DNA of 64,000 nucleotides from Nymphaea colorata (taxonomy: Eukaryota; Streptophyta; Magnoliopsida; Nymphaeales; Nymphaeaceae). This document shows, in pieces, positions 12,092-21,265 of this stretch (its first letter is position 1; every line of letters starts with the position of its first letter). Where the stretch lies: positions 8,802,802-8,866,801 of the forward strand of contig NC_045145.1 of the NCBI RefSeq assembly GCF_008831285.2. The letters are read 5' to 3'. Made by a program: the position numbers and the translations under genes. Below the pieces are notes generated by a model. That model was not told where the DNA came from and did no database searches. It worked only from the letters and a program-made list of their open reading frames with translations.

Positions 12092-13712
12092 ACGTTTAGG
12101 TAAAACATCACGACCTTGCTCAACAAGTGAAATGAGGACAGGAACGAGAAGTTTGTCCTCTGAAAGAGACATGAGGTGAATACCCATATTAGAGAACATG
12201 TGGCTTCCTAGCATCGCCATGTTTAGAAGATTGATATTGATTTGCTGCTCTCGAGGATTTTCTTTAGCAAGGCCAGATGTAATATTCTTGAAGGATAACT
12301 TATCTAGAACTGACTGAATACTTGGAGGACTGAAGTGAACTAGACGTACCAGACAAGATCCAGTAGTTAATCGAATACTCTCCTACTTTCCTACTGCCTT
12401 AAAGATGTAACAGAGGTTTACTATCACTTCCTGACTAGTAAAACGGGCAGCCCAATCAGACCCTTGACTGCAAACATTTTCAATTGTTCTCAGAGCATAA
12501 AGCTGGGTGGTGTCATCTTCTCCTTTTCACAGTATAGAAGAAATTAGAGCAAAAACTAGACCAGATACCTGTATAAGGAATGGAAAAAAGAGTTACAAAC
12601 AAAAAGTGAATAAATAGTCATAGACCTGAAACCATGAAAAGCATATGCATAAAATACAAAAGGAAAGAAAATGTCAATTAAAGTAATAGTTCAGCTATAT
12701 AACCTGCCAACTAGGCGTAGATCAACCATCCTTTGTTGGAGAAGCAAGACCAGCACAATCCCTTGAACAATTTTCATTTTGTGTAGCAATATAGAACACC
12801 AGTTCACCTAGAGCAGCCATGGCATATCTTCTCACCTTGTCCTGTTTATCTCCAAGACTATCTGCCAGTACTTTAATGATTTCAGATGATGCCAAATCAA
12901 CTTCTATTGATGTTGAGTGCCAGATCAACAAGCCGATCAATGAAAGTAAATGAACACGAAGACCATAAGCTTTTGAAAGCCTTAGCATCTTTACAAGCAC
13001 TAGCATTATTGAGCTATTTGCTAAGGTGTTAGCAGCATCTGGATGTGCACTCAAAATTTCAAGATACTTAATTGTGTTCTGTTTTTCTGCATGAGAAGCA
13101 CTTCCAGTTAAATAGGTTGCAATGCGAGACAGAGGTTCATCCAACTTCCCTGGAGATCATTTCAAAAGTTCAATCATAGGCATAACAATGAACGGAAGGG
13201 GAGGCATTGCTTCTTGAGCCTTTTCAGTTTTCTTGCTACGCATTATTGGCCTGACAGAAAGGTCAGAAGGATGCCACAACACTTGGGAGAGATTATTAAT
13301 TGATCTCGATGAATCTGAACCTTCAGCAGCTCTTGCTTCCATTTTATGCATCTCCACAACATTTCGAGTAGCTCTCTTCTGACCTATGGCTGGTGTAGTG
13401 GTAGCAACTTCAGCAGGCAATGGGCATGACTCCTCTTCGTGGTTTTCCCCATTATCGGGTGGAAAGCCTGTCTTGTTAGGCATAACAAAGGTCTGAACTT
13501 TGTTCTCCAAAAGCCATGGCGGCCACATAGTTCAGACCACTGAATACGTTCAGCTGGATCCTTTACCAGGAGATGGTTCACTAAATTGCAAAAAGGTTTA
13601 GATGGATTATCAGGCAATGTTGGCACTGGGTCTGAGAGAATAGATTCAACCAATGCAGTAAATTCATATGCCACAAAGGGAGGTCTTCCAACGTAGCATT
13701 CATACAAAACGT
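12092..13712 (-). pseudogene. RUK: RUNKEL (ULK4-like kinase) pseudogene, internal fragment
   Basis: RUNKEL is a microtubule-associated plant protein of the Fused/ULK4 family needed for phragmoplast organisation: an N-terminal kinase domain followed by HEAT-like repeats. Exon A (13712-12704) enters in the kinase C lobe (YECYVGRPPF, then LLVKDPAERIQW), continues through the linker (LSQVLWHPSDLSV) into the repeats, and ends at a CAG/GTTATA donor. Exon B (12568 to about 12092) begins after ACAG and continues the repeats. Lesions: a frameshift near 13520, in-frame TGA at 13159-13157 and 12724-12722, then TGA at 12529-12527 and TAG at 12385-12383. The kinase N lobe is absent; homology stops at a TA microsatellite at 13713. 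The left end joins coat-like sequence. The family match is strong. Confidence 0.85.
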
Positions 13713-13833
13713 AATATATATATTATATTATATATATATACGTATGTATATATATACATACAATGTTAATAGAAATATATTTTACATCCTTATATATAAT
13801 ACATATATATTATATGTTTTGATATGTTTACAA

Positions 13834-13867
<34 letters not shown>

Positions 13868-13874
13868 ATATACA
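13713..13874. repeat. TA-rich microsatellite tract
   Basis: Interrupted TA runs, including 13836-13872. The tract forms the breakpoint where RUNKEL homology ends. Confidence 0.9.
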
Positions 13875-14039
13875 AATAATAAATATTTTTGTACATGAGT
13901 TCTTCATCTTGAAAGATTGCCACTTCTGGATAATCAACAAAGTTAATTCTCTAAAATTTTCGGCACAACTCTTCTTCCCATTTTGGACCTACAACAAAAT
14001 TAAGATTCTTCAGAAGACGAAGGATCTGTGACAAAAAAA

Positions 14040-15140
14040 AAGGATGACAGGTGTTTTGCCTATCGTAAGAAGGGCCATTACGCTAATTAATGCCCTAGCA
14101 GAGCTCCTCGACAAATCAAAATGAAGTTTGAAGTCCCAGAAATAAAAAAAGACTGGGGTCTGATAGAAAATGAAGAAGAGTTCAAAGAGTGCCTAAAAAA
14201 TAAAAATGTGTTCTATCTTGAAAGTGAAGAATAGACGATGAAACAACGCGCACCATTAGCATTGCAGAAACATCGTCGAAAGTAGCAGGGTGAATTTTCA
14301 TGGTAACAAAAAAGAACGAAAAGGATGTCATGATACAAACAGAATCTGAATTAGAACCAAACGAGTCCTTGTGTATAAGCGAATTTTGTAATAATTTCGC
14401 ATCAACCAGTACTTATGGTATCATTCATAGTAGCAACAGTGAAAAGAACACAAACTCGGAAGAAGCCCAATCAAGAGAATCATGTTCAGAAAATGAAAGA
14501 ATTTGTTCAGAAGATGAAGTCCCGGTAGCCCCAAAACATCAAGAGAAATGGGCAGTCTCAGAGAAGGTAGCAAAGGATATACAGGAAAAATGTACAACTC
14601 CTATCAATTTTTGGAATTTTACACCTAAAGATAGCCTTAAAATTTCTGAGATTAAGCATATCAAAAAGATATCCTTATCTGATGTTTCCGTAATTATCCC
14701 AGTTCAAATAGTTGCGGATAAAAGTGGAAAATGAAAAAAAATGACAAGCCTTCATTGACACTGGTGCAAATATCAAATTTTGCAAGAAAGAGATAATTAG
14801 CAATCAGGAGAACCAGGCTCAGAAAACGAAAGAATTTATTCGGAAGATGAAGTCCCGGTAGCCCCAAAACATCAAGAGAAATGGACAGTCTCAAACAAGG
14901 CAGCAAAGGCTATACAGGAAAAAGGTACAAATCCTATCAAATTTTGAAATTTTACACCTAAAAGTAGCCTTAAAATTTCTGAGATTAAGCAGATGAAAAA
15001 GATGTCCTTTCCTAATGTTTTTGTAATTATCCCAATTCAAAAAGCAATGGATAAAAGTGGAAAATGGAAAAAAGGACAAGCCTTCGTTGACGCTGGTGCA
15101 AATATGATTTTTTGCAAGAAAGAGATAATTAGCAATTGGC
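14040..15140 (+). pseudogene. Pararetrovirus/retroelement-like zinc knuckle and protease remnant
   Basis: At 14052 a CX2CX4HX4C-type knuckle is recognisable, but its second Cys is Tyr and a stop lies before the last Cys. An acidic Lys/Glu/Ser-rich linker follows (open 14300-14734). Then comes a retropepsin-like D-T-G motif near 14757, out of frame with the linker. A 333-bp duplicate follows in which the motif reads D-A-G (frame open 14993-15226), so the active-site Thr is changed. The order knuckle, linker, protease fits a caulimovirid or LTR-retroelement polyprotein, and it continues the 11.2-12.1 kb remnant on the same strand. No reverse transcriptase follows, because the sequence passes into the 15155 repeat. 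It is non-functional. Confidence 0.5.
14468..15137. repeat. 333-bp tandem duplication of the protease-like segment
   Basis: Copy 1 is 14468-14800 and copy 2 is 14801 to about 15137. The period of 333 is exactly 111 codons. The copies differ at perhaps 10 percent of positions, so this duplication is older than the 77-bp one at 2565. Confidence 0.93.
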
Positions 15141-15154
15141 TATATTATCCCGAA

Positions 15155-16329
15155 CAAAAAAAGCTTGAAAGTTTCCTTTTGCTTGGGCAGGTAGTAAGAA
15201 CAAAACGAAGGCATATCATTGCATGACAAGATACTTTTAAAACGTTTTTAGGCACAATAAAAAAATTTCTCTTTCAAAAAAGTACTTGACATCAAATGGT
15301 ATAACATGGAAGTAGGAACTCTCTTCTACCAAGAGGAGTTTTTATGAAACCAGGCTGATTTGTTGGGTAGAAGAAGAACTCCATATGCTTTGCTATAGAA
15401 GTAGAGAAGATCAAACTATCCAATTCAAAAATCGAACTATCGAATTCGAAAATCAAATACAAATCACCTATTCTACTCTATCCCCACCTATCTAATCACT
15501 CATCCTTGCACCTTATGCTAAATAAATCAAGAATTCAAGCAAAAAAGATAAAACAGTTTATAAGAACATAAACACGTCCTAAAAATGAAGAAGTGAACCT
15601 ATATTTACTAAGTTGAACCCTTACCAACTATAAGATATAAAATTTCACTGAAAAAAAAAAATGAAAACAGCAAAGCAAACCTTTCCACCAATGTCGTGTG
15701 AGTTTAATGACTAAAGATCCAAAATTCTAAAAAAAATGAAGACTACTAAATAATGTTTCAAATCCAACCTAATTGGTCCAACTGAAAACTGGTGGCCATT
15801 TTACATATGCCAAAGAAGTTTTAGATACAAAAAAAATTTTGAAGGTCATTTTTATATTTAAAAACGATTTCTAATTTGGGGAAAATTCTACCAGAAACAC
15901 AGGACAACAGCTACAATTCCTAGTCTACTTCAAAAACGATCCTACAAATAAAAGTTCAATGTTCTCCAGTAAAAACAAATGATGTTAGCACGTCAAAAAA
16001 CAGTAATAAACACTCAATGGAACAATCACACCCATACCGGGTACTCCTATCCATACCAATGTAACATAAGTATCCATGCAACATGGTATATACTACTCAT
16101 TCCATTCATATGAATAACCGTACTTCTGATGAACATAGATGTGCATCTTTTTGACAGCACTCCTGAAGACCTGCAGCAAAAGAAATGCAGACATAAAACC
16201 GATAGCTTATTTTATGAGGCACAATTGGCTGATATGGCCTACATGCAGCTCAACTAAAGTTAAAAAAAAGCTGTGAAATGGATCAATTTTCCTTCCTACA
16301 TACTTGCAATGACCTACCAACTTTGATTT
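15155..16329. repeat. 1.17-kb repeat unit, copy A
   Basis: Matches 20102-21261 in the same orientation, base for base apart from small differences. Part of it (about 15155-15720) also matches 51752-52318 inverted. It starts inside the protease-like remnant and ends at the motif ctaccaactttgattt. It contains a short duplicated exon-like frame on the minus strand at 16093-16170. Confidence 0.95.
16093..16170 (-). pseudogene. Short exon-like frame, copy A, unidentified
   Basis: Preceded by a good acceptor (GCTGCAG), this 78-bp minus-strand frame encodes 25 residues containing KKMHIYVHQKYGYSYEW, then TAG. The same frame is kept in copy B at 21022-21099 with two residue changes near its start. 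It looks like a terminal exon of a captured gene, but I do not recognise the family. Confidence 0.35.
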
Positions 16330-16433
16330 TCAAGGAACATGTTTTTTTTTTTTTTTTTTTTTTAAATAACTGCACAAAGTGCAAGCAACATACTTGCAAA
16401 GTGCAACGTCCAGAGAGCAGCTTGTATGTGTAA

Positions 16434-16680
16434 CTCCATGGGTTTTAGCAAAGTGGAAAGCATATTCTCCAAATGTCAGACTAGCTTGTCTGGTAATGAT
16501 TTTGAGACTGTCAACAACTCCTCTAACAACCTGATTACAGAGGAAAAAACTAACTAAAAAGCTTGAAAAAGAGGGCAAGAGAAAAACAAGAGATTAGCAT
16601 TGCTCACTGATGCTCCAGACTCTCCTTCCATGTTCTCATGAATTGCCTCATTATCGGGTTTTGTAAGCAGTAAACCTGAA
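16434..16680 (-). pseudogene. NAD-dependent isocitrate dehydrogenase regulatory subunit, two-exon fragment
   Basis: The mitochondrial NAD-IDH regulatory subunit belongs to the TCA-cycle isocitrate dehydrogenase family. The upstream exon (about 16680-16613) holds a worn version of the segment ending in ENTEGEYSGLEHQ; here it reads ENMEGES with a small deletion. Its donor is damaged, as CAG is followed by TGAGC instead of GTGAG. After AG at 16532-16531, the second exon (16530-16434) encodes VVRGVVDSLKIITRQAS and EYAFHFAKTHG, close to the family's plant sequence. The rest of the gene is absent on both sides. It is a captured fragment embedded between the 15155 repeat and the ALA-type fragment on the same strand. 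Confidence 0.72.
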
Positions 16681-16712
16681 TTAGATGGATAGCATGAATC
16701 AAGGATTTCAGT

Positions 16713-16822
16713 TAGGGGATGTTTGATGGCCTAGAAATATGGAATTGGAAATATATTTCCTGGAAAAAAGGAATGGGAAAAATATTTCCGATTCTCATTT
16801 TGATGTGTGTGTGATGACTCTG
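16713..16822. repeat. Dispersed repeat end, copy 1
   Basis: Begins AGGGGATGTTTGATGGCC, like a hAT-type terminal sequence. About 110 bp match 57185-57303 in inverted orientation. I did not find a second terminus. Confidence 0.6.
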
Positions 16823-17534
16823 TGTTTGATGATAAGGAAATATATTTCCACATTTTCAGAAAATTAATACTTAGTTTGATAATAAGGAAACATTTTTCCA
16901 CATTTTCTAGAAGAGGAAGATTGATATAGCACATAAACAACAATAACAAGGAAAAGCGTAGACACATGTGGTAAAATTCAAACTTAAAATGTGGTAAAAT
17001 TTTAAAACACAATATGATAAGTTTTACTTGCAGCCACGTTTTCTTAATAAGAGTATACTTTTCATTATGCCAAAAAGCAATGGAAGAAGTGTCAGTGCCA
17101 TCTCCTTTCCTAGGCACTGTAAATTTTAGTCACGTGCACCCTTCATCCACTACAAATAGTGGTCTTATATCTAATTCAAGAAAACTTGATTAATTAAACC
17201 AATTATCGTCCAATCAGGAGGTCAAATGATTAGAGGTGATCTTTGGACAACCTCAGAATGTTGGCTCTTACAAAGGACTAACCCTTGAGACCAAATTTAC
17301 AGCTGATAAGCCCCACATTTGAGAAAACAACATAAAACATACATCATTCAACAAAGTAACCCAACCATAGAAGGTAACAAGATATTCAGTAAAATACACC
17401 AACAGCAGTCGGTAAACTATACCAACAATAGGAACAGCACAAAGAGAAGAAGGCTGCCTTGTGCAACAGAAGATAAAGAAACAAAGGGAGCACTATGAGA
17501 AAGCAGGCAGGCAGGAGGAAGTAAACCAGTTTAC

Positions 17535-18848
17535 CTGAGCTTTTTGCGATGGAGTAACACGGCAACAAACAGCAGTTCTTGATAAAACAACCAATTCAGC
17601 AAACGATGCGCGTCTATGCTTGTGTAATCTCCAGAGCCCAACCATTAATAACAAAAGCAACATCCTGGATGCAGAAAACACCAACGCTAACTCTTTTAGA
17701 GAACTCAAAGCATCCACCTTAACTGGACAAAATTCTACCATTTTCTACTGTGCGCCTAGTGAGAATACATTAGGAGCAAAAGGATACTTCAAAGTATTCA
17801 GATATCTATGAGTTACAGATAAGGTAGTGATACCCTGGGAGGGAGAAAAAAAAACTTGGTGAATTTGACAACATGAAAACAGATTTCTTGAAATGGCTCC
17901 TCACAATCATAAAATTTTGTATTATACAATTTATGCAATTACTTGAGGTATAAAATGACAAAGTTTGCACCTTAGGCTTGGAGGTGCTTATTCTTATTGT
18001 TAGCAACACCGTTTCCAAGCTCCTTGCGACTTCATCTTCTGTCCTCCCATTTATTAACAGAAGCTGTCCTTTTGGCCCTGCATGATCTAACTGACATAAG
18101 TTCTACTACCATTTGATAGCTTATGCATGACTAAGTAGTTTGTAATAGAAAGCGCAAGAAATAAGCAGGATCAGGTACAATAGAAACAACATCAACAAGT
18201 TTATCAAAAGGAACCATACTATTAGATCTGGATGCTAGCAGCCTTCTTATTAGCTTTCTCACGTATGCCTACACCATCTGTGCATGCCTGAGTCTCCACC
18301 AACAGCAGCACAAAACAAGATCAAGGGCGTCTTCCCTTCATCCACATACTGAAGATCTTGCATGAAGGAAGAAAAGAGAACTAAGACCACATTCTGATCA
18401 CATCCACATACAACTTGCACAGAGAAGAAAGTTTATATTTTCTTTACGAAAGTTGTCAAATGCCAAAAAGAGAAAACATTTCAGCTCGCTCTTTCTGACA
18501 ATCTGCGTTGATGAGACAAAGTGACCTGGGCTCGTGAGAAAAGAAGAATGAAGCATGACTAACCAAGAGACATTAGGTTGCAAGAGAGCACTATCTGAAT
18601 GGCTGGATTTTGTTTATCACCAGTAAGCATCCAAAAGTTGATTCCAGCCTTCCGAAGGATGTTGATTGTTTCAGGAACACCTTCCTGCAATGGCATCCAA
18701 AAGAAAATGAAGACAATCTACTTAAGTCAAACCAGAAGGAAGGCTCTTGCATGAAACAATACTGCCCAGAGAAGGAAAAAGAGAAACACCCGCAGACGGT
18801 CTTCTATTGCAGCAACTCCAAGAACCTCAAGAATGTGTTCCAAACCTA
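17535..18848 (-). pseudogene. ALA2: ALA-type phospholipid-flipping P4-ATPase, internal fragment (copy 1)
   Basis: P4-ATPases (aminophospholipid translocases) flip lipids across membranes. Four minus-strand exons match the phosphorylation/nucleotide-binding domains of ALA2-like proteins: about 18848-18790 (LEVLGVAAIEDRL), 18684-18564 ([20 protein letters not shown] then [10 protein letters not shown]), 18077-17971 (GPKGQLLLINGRTEDEVA) and 17664-17535 (DVAFVINGWALEI, then RTAVCCRVTPSQKAQ). Exon phases fit (121+107 nt, then in phase) and splice sites are GT-AG. Defects: the first exon lacks its 5' third at 18848, and the last carries a one-base frameshift after GWALEI near 17615. No exon for the catalytic DKTGT or GDGGNDV motifs is present. 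The intron at 18290-18380 holds a short ankyrin-like stretch (DLQYVDEGKTPLI). Confidence 0.82.
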
Positions 18849-19148
18849 TCAAGAATATATATAGTTAATAAATAATATAGCACAACTGAAACATAAATGC
18901 AACAGCACATGCCAACTAGAAAGAATGCATGCATAATACTTTAGGGAGACCAAAAGCATGGCCAATAGACAAGCCATTGCTAAGTAGCCACATGTTGGTC
19001 CATTCATTGGAACGTTCAAGCTTGACAACAACCTCATCTACAGAGCTCTAATTTGGCCCCCAGTGCCTACAAAGAGCTGGATGAACTTCACGTACATCCA
19101 AATTGCCAATGAATTATGATTAGGTAAAACAAGACATTTGAAAATCAT
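18849..19148. other. Unidentified stretch beside the ALA-type fragment
   Basis: The minus strand shows an open segment at about 18940-19050 (contains KLERSNEWTNMW) that I cannot assign. No splice-validated exon was found. Confidence 0.35.
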
Positions 19149-19149
19149 A

Positions 19150-20101
19150 ACCTACAACAAAAACTTTATTTTGAAGTACAAGATCAAACTCTCGTACAAC
19201 ATGAATCGACTTTTCCAAAACCACTGTACATCCACAAGAACTCTGATGAGTTGGGCTTTAAACTTCGACATCAGCTGCATGAATCAGAAGAAAAAAAAAT
19301 CTAATGATAGAAAAGTTAATAGCTAACGACTAGCGGTTTGGAAATAAAAAGAACAACATTTTTCAAAAACAGAGAGGGGCTGGGAGTTTCTCATATGCCC
19401 ATGAAGTTAGGAAACATTACAAAAGAGATGTCAAGTGTTTACTTTTAAATAGTTTATAAATCATCAATTTAAAACATAAGCAGAAAGTGCTCGTGTTGTG
19501 CAAATGATATGCCTTTCATTTACCCTCAATACCGTACAAGCATCGGGATTCATTTCGCATCAAGGTTGTTGAATCTCTAGAAGGGATGCCTTTAAATTTA
19601 AAAAAAAAATGAACATAAAGTAATCATCCTCAACGTCGTAGGAAATAAAAATAAAAAATAAAGAGCAGATATTGATCCAAAGATCGCACGTCCATGAAAG
19701 ATTGTCGCATTTCAATTCCTTCGAGTTCAGCCTTCATGCCATTTATCTCTTGACAGGTACCTTTTTTGTTTTTCTTGGTTTTGCTTCTTTTTCTTCCTTT
19801 TTTTTCTGCATTTGATTTTTTGCCTCTTCATTTTTTCTTGCTTTTGATTTTCTTTTTCAGGCCGACCTTCACCTTTGAGGGAATACCTCACCACCCCAAA
19901 GGCTACTACGAAGCTCCACCGCTTTGGTGGTCAGGTGTAGTTTTGTCACATATCAACCCGTTTCACCTTGCGGGTTTTCAACATGCCAAAAGTTCGTAAG
20001 TCATTATCTTCGCGTCATAGACATAAATCACCTATATGCCTACTCTTGACTTTCTCAGCTTCATAGGATTTTGCCAGATTTCCTCTTTTAATAATTGACA
20101 A
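19150..20101. repeat. Repeat block matching 52325-53580 inverted, copy 1
   Basis: Includes an open segment shared by both copies (minus strand 19150-19270, containing EFDLVLQNKVF) and another, on the plus strand at 19860-19990, containing FEGIPHHPKGYYEAPPLWW. Neither is recognised. Similarity to 52325-53580 is high by eye, with small indels. Confidence 0.85.
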
Positions 20102-21261
20102 CAAAAAAAACTTGAAAGTTTCTTTTTGTTTGGGCAAGTAGTAAGAACAAAACGAAGGCATATCATTGCATGACAAGACACTTTTAAAATGTTTTTAGGC
20201 ACAATAAAAAATTTTCTCTTTCAAAAAAGTATTTGACATCAAATGGCATATCACCTGGAAGTAGGAACTCTCTTCTACCAAAAGAGGAGTTTTTATGAAA
20301 CCAAACTGATTTGTTGGGTAGAAGAAGAACTCCATATGCTCTCCTATAGACGTAGGGAAGATCAAACTATCCAATTCAAAAATCAAATATAAATCACCTA
20401 TTCTACTCTAGCCCCACCTATCTAATCACTCCTTCCTTGCACCTTATGCTAAATAAATCAAGAATTCAAGCAAAAAAGATAAAACAGTTTATAAGAACAT
20501 AAACACATCATAAAAACGTAGAAGTGAACCTATATTTACTAAGTTGAGCGCTTACCAACTATAAGATATAAAATTTCACTAAAAAAAAATGAAAATAGCA
20601 AAGCAAACCTTTCCACCAATGTCGTGTGAGTTTAATGACTAAAGATCCAAAATTCTAAAAAAAATGAAGACTACTAAATAATGTTGCAAATCCAACCTAA
20701 TTGGTCCAACTAAAAACTGGTGGCCATTTTACATATGCCAAAGAAGTTTTAGATACAAAAAAAAAAATTGAAGGTCTTTTTTATATTTAAAAACGATTTT
20801 TAATTTGATGAAAATTATACCAGAAACATAGGCCAATAGCTACAATTCCTAGTCTACTTAAAAAACGATCCTACAAATAAAAGTTCAATGTCCTTCAATA
20901 AAAACAAATGATATTAGCACGTCAAAAAACAGTAATAAACACTCAATGGAACAATCACACCCATACCGGGTACTCGTATCCATACCAATGTAACATAAGT
21001 ATCCATGCAACATGGTAGATACTACTCATTCCATTCATACGAATAACCGTACTTCTGATGAACATAGATGTGCATCTTTTTGAAAGCACTCCTCAAAACC
21101 TGCAGCAAAAGAAATGTAGACATAAAACTGATAGCTTATTTTATGAGGCACAAGTGGCTGATATGGCCTACATGCAGCTCAACTAAAGTTAAAAAAAAAA
21201 AGCTATGAAATTGATCAAATTTCCTTCCTACATACTTGCAATGACCTACCAACTTTGATTT
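20102..21261. repeat. 1.16-kb repeat unit, copy B
   Basis: Same unit as 15155-16329 in direct orientation. It ends at 21261, exactly where WRKY homology begins, so the boundary is a chimeric junction. Confidence 0.95.
21022..21099 (-). pseudogene. Short exon-like frame, copy B, unidentified
   Basis: 78-bp counterpart of 16093-16170, with the same acceptor (GCTGCAG), length and stop. The beginning reads VLRSAF instead of VFRSAV. Confidence 0.35.
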
Positions 21262-21265
21262 AACC

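Noticed and set aside
19766..19999. 77-residue Phe-rich frame, repeated inverted at 52458-52913
   Set aside because: The Phe run is a T-rich tract. The second half is shared by both copies, but I know no family for it, so it is kept only as part of the repeat.
15155..21261. Helitron or MULE ends around the chimeric block
   Set aside because: I looked for a TC start with a hairpin-CTRR end, and for long terminal inverted repeats, and could not place either convincingly by eye.
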